DNA of 44,466 nt from Deltaproteobacteria bacterium (GTDB lineage Bacteria; Desulfobacterota; Desulfobulbia; Desulfobulbales; Desulfurivibrionaceae), in NCBI GenBank assembly GCA_026388695.1, contig JAPLJH010000022.1:1-44466 (forward strand), read 5' to 3'. Under the pieces are notes generated by a model, which had not been told where the DNA came from, made no database searches, and was given only the letters and a program-made list of their open reading frames with translations. Below are positions 26,610 through 34,100 of the stretch, piece by piece. Position 1 is the first letter of the stretch. Every line of letters starts with the position of its first letter. The translations under genes were made by a program, and so were the position numbers.

Positions 26610-26645
26610 ACAGGCCTTCTTGCCCGGCAAGGCGGGAAGGCCTGT
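26610..26645. other. Hairpin between extI and extJ
   Basis: ACAGGCCTTC at 26610-26619 pairs perfectly with GAAGGCCTGT at 26636-26645, around a GC-rich loop that can itself pair. No T run follows, so I read it as an mRNA processing or stability element or partial attenuator rather than a full terminator. Confidence 0.45.
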
Positions 26646-26704
26646 TCTCCCCAATTTAAGTTGGGGGCAAAACACCACGGCAGAAAACACCCTCAGGAGA
26701 AAAA

Positions 26705-27025
26705 ATGAAAAAAATAATTCTCTTCGTCCTGCTTGGCCTGATCCCAAGCAGCACTGCCTTTGCCGAAGAGCTGGTCGTGCATCTTACCTCCGGCAATGCG
26801 GTGGTGATCCAATACACGGGGGCCATTCAGGGGGTAACCTTCCAAGGGAAGACCGATGCCATAGCAGGGCTGGACATGCCAACCACAGCCAAGCCTACGG
26901 CCAGGGCCCAACAACCTGCTGCAGAAAAACAAACCGTTAACTCTCAACCAGAACAGGTTGAAGCTAAGAACGGGAAAGAACGATTGATTCGCTTCAAGTG
27001 GGCAGAGCCGAAAGGCGAAGATTAA
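26705..27025 (+). CDS. extJ: ExtJ-like small periplasmic protein
   Basis: This 106-residue protein has a Sec signal (about 1-20, ending in a TAFA cleavage site). A short beta-rich part follows (ELVVHLTSGNAVVIQYTGAIQGVTFQGKTD), then a low-complexity Ala/Gln/Pro/Thr-rich tail and a C-terminal KERLIRFKWAEPKGED. Its position directly after an ExtI-like porin and its small size match ExtJ, a periplasmic protein of the selenite/tellurite reduction cluster. It has no cysteines, so it is not a haem or redox protein. The gene symbol rests mostly on synteny. Confidence 0.6.
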   Translation: MKKIILFVLLGLIPSSTAFAEELVVHLTSGNAVVIQYTGAIQGVTFQGKTDAIAGLDMPTTAKPTARAQQPAAEKQTVNSQPEQVEAKNGKERLIRFKWAEPKGED

Positions 27026-27057
27026 ACACCTGGCGGCAAAGGCCCTGGGCGCGCTGT

Positions 27058-27261
27058 AAAAAAGCTATTCAGGGCAGTTACAGCCCTTTGTAGTGCCTGA
27101 ATCACCTACTCGGCTGGCCATCGTGGCCAGCCGGGGCCTTTACCCGGCAAAGTACCGCTTGGGTGTATTTTTAAAAAAAGCTATTCAGGGCGACGGCCCT
27201 TTGTAGTACCCACTTATCTCCTTCCCGGCTGGCCTCCCGCGGCCAGCCGGGGCCTTTACCC
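27058..27261. repeat. Two tandem structured repeats (27058-27145 and 27174-27261)
   Basis: Two copies, each 88 nt with a 116-nt period, share AAAAAAGCTATTCAGGGC, GCCCTTTGTAGT and GGCCAGCCGGGGCC-TTTACCC. Each copy folds into two hairpins, AGGGC/GCCCT and GGCTGGCC/GGCCAGCC. The loops and the linker between hairpins differ between copies while the stems are kept, as expected for an RNA or palindromic repeat. Read on the minus strand, each unit ends in a hairpin followed within 7 nt by a T6 run, so they may form the 3' end of the Crp-type gene. They fill most of the 297 bp between extJ and the Crp-type gene, which holds no reading frame I accept. Confidence 0.7.
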
Positions 27262-27322
27262 CCAGAGAGAAAGAATCAGCGGATACCTCTTGAAAATTAC
27301 AGCCCTGCAACCACAAACCCAA

Positions 27323-28012
27323 TCAGATGGATTCACCCAGATTCTGCAACCTGTCAGGGTCTTTCAGCATGATACACGACAATTTCCCCGTGCTTTTCGT
27401 ATCCAAAAGCCCCTCATTTTTAAGTTTGGTCAGACTGCGGGAGACCACCTCACGGCAGGTTCCCAGCCGACAGGCCAGCTCGCTTTGGGAAAGGCTACAC
27501 ACCGGGATGTTGTCCTTACCCGGCAGAGAATTAGTGAGCAGGATCTTGACCAGCCGCTCCTGCACATTCTTAAAGGTGAAATCTTCAAGCAGAGTCGCAT
27601 AGGCTGCCAGCTTTGAAGAAATACAGGTGATAAAATGCAGGGCGAGTTCATGATGCTGGGCCACGATCCAGTCCAGATCCCGGCGCGGCAGACAAAAAAT
27701 CAGGCTGTCCTCCTGGGCAAGGGCGTTGGCGAAGGATCTGCCGGCAAAGAGGTTGGCCAGACAGAAAACCTTCCCCGCATCGACATGCCAGAGAGTAACC
27801 TTGCGGCCATTGACGTCACTTTTATAGATCTCCACCGAGCCCATCTCGACAATGTAGAGATGCTCCACGACGTCATCCTGGTAAAAAACATGCTGACCGC
27901 TGCGGAATTTCTTTTTCCGGCAACGGACCAGCAACTCCCGGAGCATTTCGTCCGGAAGACCGGAAAAAACAGGGATCGCTTGCAGAAAATGATAATCCGG
28001 ACCGTTGACCAT
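27323..28012 (-). CDS. Crp/Fnr-family transcriptional regulator
   Basis: This regulator of about 229 residues has an N-terminal cyclic-nucleotide-binding-type beta barrel (FRSGQHVFYQDDVVEHLYIVEMGSVEIY) and a C-terminal helix-turn-helix (SQSELACRLGTCREVVSRSLTKL). It has several cysteines (VFCLANLF, IFCLPRR, FITCISS, RLGTCRE), but they do not match the N-terminal four-cysteine pattern of FNR, so I do not predict an Fe-S cluster. I chose ATG 28012 because AGGAGG lies 7 bp before it. It is transcribed away from the PilZ-like gene, with a perfect palindrome between them. Confidence 0.88.
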   Translation of the reverse strand: MVNGPDYHFLQAIPVFSGLPDEMLRELLVRCRKKKFRSGQHVFYQDDVVEHLYIVEMGSVEIYKSDVNGRKVTLWHVDAGKVFCLANLFAGRSFANALAQEDSLIFCLPRRDLDWIVAQHHELALHFITCISSKLAAYATLLEDFTFKNVQERLVKILLTNSLPGKDNIPVCSLSQSELACRLGTCREVVSRSLTKLKNEGLLDTKSTGKLSCIMLKDPDRLQNLGESI

Positions 28013-28038
28013 TGCCTGTCCTCCTGAATGCATTTTTG

Positions 28039-28052
28039 ACCTGTATACAGGT
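28039..28052. promoter_or_regulatory. Palindrome between the Crp-type and PilZ-like genes
   Basis: ACCTGTATACAGGT is a perfect 14-bp palindrome centred 33 bp before the Crp-type start codon. It could be an autoregulatory operator. It does not match the TGTGA/TCACA site seen before extI. A TATAAA -10 candidate for the rightward gene lies at 28082-28087. Confidence 0.55.
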
Positions 28053-28135
28053 AATACTTACTCGCTTTTGCAAAAAAAACTTATAAAAAATAGATCTTGG
28101 CCGAACCCGGTAGGCCCCACACAGGAGAACCGCCC

Positions 28136-28642
28136 ATGAAAAAAACAGAAAACGGGCACTGCGGAAAATTCCCCCGGTTCACCCCAAACCAGGAGATGTA
28201 TGTGTTCCATAATGAGGTCGGCAGAGTTCTCGACATCAGCATGGACGGAGTAACATTTACATACATTGCCGACAATCGTCCTACCAAAGAATTTCCGCCG
28301 GAAGGGATGCTCTTTACAGTCGGCGGCACATATATTCATGAAATCCCCTTTGAGCGCATAAGCGATCACGTTCATGGCAATTTTTTTTCAAGCGGCTACT
28401 TTATCCGGGAAAGACGGATCTGCTTCGGCGAGCTTTCCACCGATTTGGTCAAACAACTGGAATGCTTTATCTTGGAAAACGCGCACATCCCACAGCTTTC
28501 ATACGATGCGCGGTATCTGGCATACAAATCCGTTTATGCCGCCACAGAGTCAGCCAATTTTGACAACACCGTGCAAGAGCGGGTCTTGGAGAACAACACG
28601 GACATACCGTTGGCTCGATGCAGCGAAATTCCTCAAGGATGA
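28136..28642 (+). CDS. PilZ-like domain protein
   Basis: This 168-residue protein has an N-terminal half (about residues 10-95) with the VLDISMDGVTFTY motif that marks PilZ-type or PilZ-like folds. The usual RxxxR nucleotide-binding motif is weak here (PRFTP), so binding of cyclic di-GMP is doubtful. The C-terminal half is helical and unknown. A CAGGAG site precedes the ATG. It diverges from the Crp-type regulator and is followed closely by the Fe-S protein gene. The role is unknown. Confidence 0.65.
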   Translation: MKKTENGHCGKFPRFTPNQEMYVFHNEVGRVLDISMDGVTFTYIADNRPTKEFPPEGMLFTVGGTYIHEIPFERISDHVHGNFFSSGYFIRERRICFGELSTDLVKQLECFILENAHIPQLSYDARYLAYKSVYAATESANFDNTVQERVLENNTDIPLARCSEIPQG

Positions 28643-28709
28643 CCGGGCCTAGGCCATGTTTCTCGCAACCCCTGATCTCGGACTGCTTCCCGCTGCCATG
28701 GAGAAAGAA

Positions 28710-29240
28710 ATGCTGCTCACCTCCTTTACCGTAGAATTTTCCCATGCCGACTGCTGTCGAAACAAGGGGCAGGCCCTGCGTTGCCTCGCCCGTCTCGATC
28801 AGAATGTGAGCGAGGCCCTTCCTTACCTGAATGCCGTCTTAGGCGGCTACACCTATATCAAGGAACCGCCCTTGCTCACCTTCCATTATTCCCAGGGCAA
28901 ACTCATCACTGTGGATGCGGACAGCATCGCCATCAATTGCGTAAAAAACCCAATCGAGGCCCAGGAAATCCTGACCTGGCTCCAGCAGGAAATCAACGTG
29001 GCCTGGGAAAACCGGGGGGAGATTACCCCCAAATATACGGCCGCCCCGTGGCCAAAGCCTGCGGATATTCTGAGATTCCTACCCAAGACCGATTGCGGCC
29101 GCTGCGGCCTTTCGACCTGCACCGCCTTCGCCTGTCTGGCTGCCGAGGGCGGCATGAGTGAAGTAGATTGCCCGGCCTTGCCGCCCAATGCACGAAAAGA
29201 ACTGGCTACCTACTTGAGCCGTTTTCATTTTGATGAATGA
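28710..29240 (+). CDS. Fe-S cluster protein with N-terminal unknown domain (paralog 1)
   Basis: This 176-residue protein has an N-terminal domain of unknown function (about 1-105). At the C-terminus is a 4Fe-4S motif, C129-x2-C132-x4-C137-x16-C154, in the pattern of the Fe-S domain of corrinoid/acetyl-CoA synthase proteins (PF04060-like). I chose ATG 28710: a GGAGAAAG site precedes it, and the second copy of this family at 32973 starts with the same MLL residues at the same position. Two cysteines near the N-terminus (C15, C16) are extra; the paralog has one. It is cytoplasmic by lack of a signal. Confidence 0.8.
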   Translation: MLLTSFTVEFSHADCCRNKGQALRCLARLDQNVSEALPYLNAVLGGYTYIKEPPLLTFHYSQGKLITVDADSIAINCVKNPIEAQEILTWLQQEINVAWENRGEITPKYTAAPWPKPADILRFLPKTDCGRCGLSTCTAFACLAAEGGMSEVDCPALPPNARKELATYLSRFHFDE

Positions 29241-29282
29241 TGACCGATCAGCCCGGCAGTACAAGGGGGAGAATGAATACTT

Positions 29283-30257
29283 TTGAATAACCAATCACAC
29301 CACCAAAGCCCCGTCGAAAAACCGAACCACGCAGTAAAAAACATGCCTCTGAAACAGGATGCGAACGCTTGGACCCATTACTGGTCCAAGGCGTCCGCCA
29401 AGCCACGCGGCTGCCTGCCAGATTTGCCTGGCGTAGCGGCTGATCATATCCAAGAAATATGGCTACAATTCTTTGCCAGCCTTCCCCTGGGAGCACGGCT
29501 GTTGGACCTGGGTACCGGCGGTGGGGCCGTGCTTATCGAGGCACAAGCCTTTCGTCCCGACCTGCGATTAACCGGCGTCGATTACGCAACCGTGCTTCCC
29601 GAACTGAACAAAGCCATCACCCTGTATCCCGGGACCAGGCTTGAAAATCTTCCCTTTGATGATGGGAAGTTCGAGGCAATAACCAGTCAGTTCGCTATTG
29701 AGTACAGCAACGTTTCGGCTACGATACAGGAGGTCTATCGGGTTTTGGCTTTTGCCGGAAGTTATTTGTTTATCTGCCATCACGCCGACGGAGTGATCGT
29801 CCGGGATAATCTCCCTCGACTCAAGGCCCTCCGTGAGGCCATCTCCCCTGCCGGTCTGCTCTACACGGCCATCCAGGCAGTGCGCCAGCAGAAAAAATCC
29901 GCCCCCGAAACGTGGCAACAACTCGCCCGGATTTTTACCGCAACCCAACATAAGCATCCAGATCAATCCCTGGTAAAGGAACTGGCCGACGATATCGCCC
30001 GGATCATGGCCGGACCTGACAGCCTGGAAAAACTTCTGGCCATGCGCCAGGCAGTGGAAATGGAAGGCCAGCGGATCATGGCCTTGGAAAAAGGGGCCTT
30101 GACGGAAAACCGGGCCAAAATATTGGCCGAGGCGCTCTCCTCGAAACAACAGCCGGCGCATCTAGAAGTTGTGCATGTGCCGGGAGTCAGCGCACCCTTT
30201 GCCTGGCGGATAAGCAGCCAGCCCCGGATGATGGCACCCACCCGCCTAGGCGGATAA
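29283..30257 (+). CDS. Class I SAM-dependent methyltransferase
   Basis: This protein of about 324 residues has motif I (LLDLGTGGGAVLIEA), a following acidic residue (LTGVDYATVLP), motif II (FEAITSQFAIEYSN), and motif III (EVYRVLAFAGSYLFICHHAD), all in the order of the type 11 family. The C-terminal 150 residues are helical and may bind substrate. TTG at 29283 is the likely start, about 11 bp after GGGGGAG; ATG 29343 would remove 20 residues. It lacks the conserved cysteines of the arsenite methyltransferase ArsM, so I do not assign it that role despite the nearby ArsR operon. Confidence 0.85.
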   Translation: MNNQSHHQSPVEKPNHAVKNMPLKQDANAWTHYWSKASAKPRGCLPDLPGVAADHIQEIWLQFFASLPLGARLLDLGTGGGAVLIEAQAFRPDLRLTGVDYATVLPELNKAITLYPGTRLENLPFDDGKFEAITSQFAIEYSNVSATIQEVYRVLAFAGSYLFICHHADGVIVRDNLPRLKALREAISPAGLLYTAIQAVRQQKKSAPETWQQLARIFTATQHKHPDQSLVKELADDIARIMAGPDSLEKLLAMRQAVEMEGQRIMALEKGALTENRAKILAEALSSKQQPAHLEVVHVPGVSAPFAWRISSQPRMMAPTRLGG

Positions 30258-30265
30258 AAAAGCAC

Positions 30266-30315
30266 TTGACGCAACCCCGTGCCATAGCTAAATTGCCATA
30301 TGACTATTTAGCTAT
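30266..30315 (+). promoter_or_regulatory. Promoter and ArsR operator of the arsR-arsP operon
   Basis: A TTGACG -35 box at 30266-30271 is followed, after 17 bp, by a TAAATT -10 box at 30289-30294. An inverted repeat, ATAGCTAAAT at 30284-30293 and ATTTAGCTAT at 30306-30315, has perfect 10-bp arms around 12 bp and covers the -10 box. This is the usual place and shape of an ArsR-type operator, so repression relieved by metalloid is expected. Confidence 0.8.
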
Positions 30316-30332
30316 ATAACCTGGGGGTGCGC

Positions 30333-30680
30333 ATGAAAAATTTTGTCAAGGTCATGAAGGCCCTTTCCGACCCGAACCGGGTCAAGATCATCAAGATGCT
30401 CCAGCAGAAAAACAACCTGTGCGTCTGCGAGATGCGGGCTGTGCTGAAGCTGGCCCAGCCCACCGTATCCAAGCATCTCAAGGTTCTGGAAGACGCGGAG
30501 CTCATCGTCGGCAGCAAGGAGAAACTCTGGGTCAATTACCGGCTGAATACTACCAGCCCTTCTCCTTACGGGGCGGCCATGCTCAAACAACTTCACCAAT
30601 GGCTCACCGAGGATTCGGAAATACAGAAAATATTCAAAATTCTACCCGCCATCGACCGAAACAACATCTGTAAGTCTTGA
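30333..30680 (+). CDS. arsR: ArsR-family metalloid-responsive repressor
   Basis: This 115-residue winged-helix repressor has the CVC motif (C30-x-C32 in NNLCVCEM) at the start of the recognition region, the arsenite-binding site of E. coli-type ArsR. The helix-turn-helix is AQPTVSKHLKVLEDAELIV. The ATG at 30333 has a G-rich upstream stretch, and an in-frame GTG lies at 30327. It leads an operon with the ArsP-type permease, thioredoxin-like and universal stress protein genes. A matching palindrome lies over the promoter. The C-terminus contains another cysteine (NNICKS). Confidence 0.93.
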   Translation: MKNFVKVMKALSDPNRVKIIKMLQQKNNLCVCEMRAVLKLAQPTVSKHLKVLEDAELIVGSKEKLWVNYRLNTTSPSPYGAAMLKQLHQWLTEDSEIQKIFKILPAIDRNNICKS

Positions 30681-30691
30681 GGACTCCCGTC

Positions 30692-31771
30692 ATGCAGCCC
30701 GACAACCTACACAATTCGGTCGTAAACCCGCAATCCGCTCCGCTGCATGCGCCCTCGGCGAAAATTAAAATCCTCACCGGCCTTGCCGGGCTTGCTCTCT
30801 GGTTTTCCCTGTACCGGCAATTGCACAACCTGGCCGGATATCTTGCCTTTTCCCTGTTCGGCCTGACACCTGGCAGCCGTCTGGGCGAGGCCATGCTCTT
30901 CTTTTTCTACGACACCCCCAAGGTGCTGATGCTGCTCACCCTGATTGTTTACGGGGTCGGGGTGCTGCGCTCCTTCTTTACCCCGGAACGCACCCGGAAA
31001 ATCCTTGCCGGCAAGCGCGAATCCGTGGGCAATGTGCTTGCCGCCCTTCTCGGCATCGTCACCCCTTTCTGTTCCTGCTCGGCCGTACCGCTGTTCATCG
31101 GCTTTGTCACCGCAGGCATACCCCTGGGGGTGACTTTCTCCTTTCTGATCTCCGCTCCCATGGTCAACGAAGTCGCCCTGGTGCTTTTGTACGGCTTACT
31201 GGGCTGGAAGGTGGCGGCGCTCTATTTAGGAACCGGACTCCTAATCGCTATTGTCGCCGGCTGGACCATCGGTCGCTTGCAACTGGAGCACCACATTGAG
31301 GATTGGGTACGGGAGATGCATGTCAATGCCTCTGACATTCCAGACGAAAAACTGACTTGGGTCGAACGGCTCGGGCACGGCAAAGCAGCGGTGCGGGACA
31401 TCGTGGGCAAGGTTTGGATCTATGTGGTTTTGGGGATCGCGGTGGGAGCCGGAATCCACGGCTATGTGCCCGAGGGCTTCATGGCCTCGATCATGGGCAA
31501 GGGCGTCTGGTGGTCGGTACCGGCAGCGGTGCTGATCGGCATCCCCATGTACTCCAATGCCGCTGGCATCGTGCCGGTGGTTCAGGCCCTGCTCGGCAAA
31601 GGCGCGGCACTGGGCACGGTGCTCGCCTTTATGATGAGCGTCATCGCTCTATCTTTGCCGGAGATGGTCATTCTCCGGAAGGTGCTTAAGCCGCGACTCA
31701 TTGCGGTGTTCATTGGCGTGGTGGGCATCGGCATCATGCTGGTGGGCTATCTCTTCAACATCATTATCTGA
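30692..31771 (+). CDS. arsP: ArsP-type permease (DUF318 family)
   Basis: This protein of about 359 residues has roughly eight transmembrane helices and the family signature TPFCSCSAVPLFIGF. A second such region (SNAAGIVPVVQ) supports an internal repeat. A cytoplasmic loop lies between about residues 195 and 225. The ArsP family exports organoarsenicals and related compounds in some bacteria, but many members are of unknown substrate. Its place after an ArsR gene supports a metalloid role. I chose ATG 30692, 9 bp after GAGG; the frame is open 15 bp further upstream. Confidence 0.85.
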   Translation: MQPDNLHNSVVNPQSAPLHAPSAKIKILTGLAGLALWFSLYRQLHNLAGYLAFSLFGLTPGSRLGEAMLFFFYDTPKVLMLLTLIVYGVGVLRSFFTPERTRKILAGKRESVGNVLAALLGIVTPFCSCSAVPLFIGFVTAGIPLGVTFSFLISAPMVNEVALVLLYGLLGWKVAALYLGTGLLIAIVAGWTIGRLQLEHHIEDWVREMHVNASDIPDEKLTWVERLGHGKAAVRDIVGKVWIYVVLGIAVGAGIHGYVPEGFMASIMGKGVWWSVPAAVLIGIPMYSNAAGIVPVVQALLGKGAALGTVLAFMMSVIALSLPEMVILRKVLKPRLIAVFIGVVGIGIMLVGYLFNIII

Positions 31772-31784
31772 TAGGGAGTCAAAC

Positions 31785-32015
31785 ATGGAAATCAAGGTAC
31801 TGGGTCCTGGCTGCACGAAATGCCACGAAGCGGAGAAAATTATGCGGACCGTGGTTGAGGAGGCTGGGGTTGCCGCCACCATCGAGAAGGTCAGCGACTT
31901 TCAACAAATCGCCAAACACGGTGTTTTTTCCACCCCGGCGGTAGTCATCGACGGCCAGATCAAATGCGTCGGCAAGGTACCGTCCAAGGCCGAGGCCATG
32001 GGCTGGCTCAAATAA
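31785..32015 (+). CDS. Small thioredoxin-like redox-active disulfide protein
   Basis: This 76-residue thioredoxin-fold protein has the CTKC motif (C10-x2-C13), the cis-proline motif STPAVVID, and a further cysteine in IKCVGK. It matches the short 'redox-active disulfide protein 2' type that is often next to ArsP/ArsE-like permease genes. It starts 13 bp after the permease gene and so belongs to the ArsR operon. A TTG frame running further upstream overlaps the permease gene and is not credible. Confidence 0.88.
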   Translation: MEIKVLGPGCTKCHEAEKIMRTVVEEAGVAATIEKVSDFQQIAKHGVFSTPAVVIDGQIKCVGKVPSKAEAMGWLK

Positions 32016-32056
32016 GGAAAGGCCCGTGGTACGCCAGATCACCAAGGAGGGATAAA

Positions 32057-32929
32057 ATGTTCAGAAAGCTATTGTTGTGCGTTGATCCGTACCCGCCGAG
32101 CAATACCCTTGTTTCCCATGCTATTGCCCTGAAACAAGTTGGAGCGGAGGAGACTATCTTAGCGCACATTCTCGCGGACGCCCCCCTTGAACTTGACACC
32201 ATGCTACGCGAACAGGCACGGCCGGAGATGGAGCAACAGAAACAAATTCTTGAAGAAGCGAAACTCAAGGCCTCCATTGCAATGGAGGCGGGGATTCCTG
32301 CCCATGCCCTCAATGCTCTCGCGGAAAAAGAAGACGCATCCCTCCTCATCATTGGCACGCATGGCAGGGGACTATTAGAATCCATGGTGTTGGCTGGCAG
32401 CCCGCTGGGCAATGTCTCCTCCAAACTTCTCCATCTGAGTCATCGGCCTATGCTTCTCGTTCCGAATGCATTGCCGACCAAGGAAACAGGGAATGCACCA
32501 CCGGAACTTTTTTCTCATCTCCTTTTCCCCACCGATTTTTCCGACACGGCGGAGATTGCTTTTGCCTATCTCGAAACCATAGTCCGCGCCACACAGTGTC
32601 CGGTAACCTTGCTGCATGTCCAGGACCGGTCCCGACCGGCGCCGCATCTCGGCCATCGTCTCAAGGAGCTGCAAGAACTTGACGGACTCCGCCTACAACG
32701 ACTGCAAGGCTGGATAAAGGGATTGGGCGCACCGGATGTGCGCATCGACCTCATCCAAGGAAATCCAGGGGATGAAATTGTGAAGAGGGCCAAATCCTGC
32801 GGCTGCTCCCTGATCCTCATGGGAACCCAGGGCAAGGGCATCACCAGGGAAATCCTGCTGGGCAGCGTGGCGCACCATGTCGCCCGGCATGCCGCGCAGC
32901 CAGTTCTTTTTATTCCGGCTCTCCTGTGA
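32057..32929 (+). CDS. Universal stress protein with two UspA domains
   Basis: This 290-residue protein is two UspA domains in tandem (about 1-145 and 150-290). Each shows the ATP-binding style ending: LIIGTHGRG...LGNVSSKLLH.SHRPMLLVP in the first and LILMGTQGKG...LGSVAHHVARHAAQPVLFIP in the second. An AAGGAGG site precedes the ATG. It is probably co-transcribed with the thioredoxin-like gene. Such proteins help cells survive stress; the specific role here is inferred from the operon. Confidence 0.9.
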   Translation: MFRKLLLCVDPYPPSNTLVSHAIALKQVGAEETILAHILADAPLELDTMLREQARPEMEQQKQILEEAKLKASIAMEAGIPAHALNALAEKEDASLLIIGTHGRGLLESMVLAGSPLGNVSSKLLHLSHRPMLLVPNALPTKETGNAPPELFSHLLFPTDFSDTAEIAFAYLETIVRATQCPVTLLHVQDRSRPAPHLGHRLKELQELDGLRLQRLQGWIKGLGAPDVRIDLIQGNPGDEIVKRAKSCGCSLILMGTQGKGITREILLGSVAHHVARHAAQPVLFIPALL

Positions 32930-32972
32930 GCAGCATGAAATTGAAGAGACTACGAATGGACGGGAGGGCACC

Positions 32973-33497
32973 ATGCTACTGAAGGGATGGACAGAGGAAA
33001 TAACCCGGGCAGAATGTCGGCCCGAGGCCCAGACAGTGCACTGCATTGCCAGGCTGGAGCAAAATATCGGAGAGGCGATTCCCTATCTCAACGCAGTGTT
33101 GGGAGGCTATATCTATATCAATGAGCCCCCTTCCGTGGCCTTTCGCAACCAAGGCAAACTCATCTCGGTGCATGCCGATCACATCGCCATCAATGCCTTG
33201 CAGGACGTCGATGAAGCAAGAAAAATCCTCCTGTGGCTACAACAAGAAATAAACGATGCCTGGGAGAGAAGGGCTGAAATCACCCCCAGCTTTAAGGCCG
33301 CCCCACGACCGCAGGTCTTGCAGATTCTGCGACTATTGCCCAAAACGAATTGCAAAAAATGCGGTCAACCCACCTGCATGGTCTTCGCCGCCCTGGCGGC
33401 AGAGGGCGGCAAGGGCGCGGAACATTGCCCGGCTCTGTCGCCTGAAGCGAGAAAACAGCTTACCGCCTATCTGGAGCGTTTTCCTTCTGATGGGTGA
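32973..33497 (+). CDS. Fe-S cluster protein with N-terminal unknown domain (paralog 2)
   Basis: This 174-residue protein is a clear paralog of the protein at 28710. The NAVLGGYxYI, GKLISVHADHIAIN and WLQQEIN segments match, and the C-terminal cluster motif is C127-x2-C130-x4-C135-x16-C152. The two copies are collinear over their whole length. It follows the universal stress protein gene in the ArsR operon and precedes the DUF1566 gene. A GGGAGG site precedes the ATG. Function is not known. Confidence 0.82.
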   Translation: MLLKGWTEEITRAECRPEAQTVHCIARLEQNIGEAIPYLNAVLGGYIYINEPPSVAFRNQGKLISVHADHIAINALQDVDEARKILLWLQQEINDAWERRAEITPSFKAAPRPQVLQILRLLPKTNCKKCGQPTCMVFAALAAEGGKGAEHCPALSPEARKQLTAYLERFPSDG

Positions 33498-33547
33498 TTG
33501 CGCCGACTCCGGCAAGCACCCCCATAACAACCCAAAGGAGAAAACCC

Positions 33548-34006
33548 ATGAAGAAAAACCACTTCTGTCTCGTGTTCGTGCTGTTGGCCGCTTTCACCGC
33601 CTCGCTGGCCCTTGCCGGGGAAGCGCGACTGGTGCAGCTTGACAACTCCATGGTCAAGGACACCAAGACCGGGCTCATCTGGCAGCTCGACAAAAGTCCC
33701 GAACAGTTCGACTCCAAGGAAAAAGCGGCCCAATATGCCAGCTCTCTTGAGCTGGGCGGCTACCATGACTGGCGCCTGCCTACCCTTGAAGAACGCTGGG
33801 ATCTGTTGCGGGTCTTTGTTATCAAAAACAATGGCGGCATCGAATTCCCGAAATTCGACAACAAATACTGGACGCTGGAGACACACAAGGGAACACAACC
33901 GATCAAGCTCGATATCTCCTGCATGTGCCGGGGCGACCAGGAGATCGAATACAAAAATACCGGCTATGTGCGGGCAGTGCGGGGGCCGCAGGTGGGCAAC
34001 CAATAA
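33548..34006 (+). CDS. Secreted DUF1566 protein
   Basis: This 152-residue protein has a Sec signal (about 1-23, ending SLALAGE). A DUF1566/Lcl-type domain follows, with the typical DTKTGLIWQLD start, GGYHDWRLPTLEER, and the YVRAVRG end. Such domains are found on surface or periplasmic proteins, sometimes linked to binding of ligands, but have no fixed function. Two cysteines (ISCMCRG) could bind metal or form a disulfide. It follows the Fe-S gene by 50 bp. Confidence 0.8.
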   Translation: MKKNHFCLVFVLLAAFTASLALAGEARLVQLDNSMVKDTKTGLIWQLDKSPEQFDSKEKAAQYASSLELGGYHDWRLPTLEERWDLLRVFVIKNNGGIEFPKFDNKYWTLETHKGTQPIKLDISCMCRGDQEIEYKNTGYVRAVRGPQVGNQ

Positions 34007-34100
34007 TTGCTGGTGTGCCCCTGCGCCTCGAAAAAATAGCTGAATTCGGTGGTAATCAAATTGTAAAATACCTCCATAATCTTCATAAAGGAGCTTCACC

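Noticed and set aside
27058-27261. c-di-GMP (GEMM-type) or glycine riboswitch at the tandem repeats
   Set aside because: Conserved core positions of those classes are not present, and the units lie between convergent gene ends, not before a gene.
29283-30257. ArsM arsenite methyltransferase, given the neighbouring ars genes
   Set aside because: The three conserved arsenic-binding cysteines of ArsM are absent.
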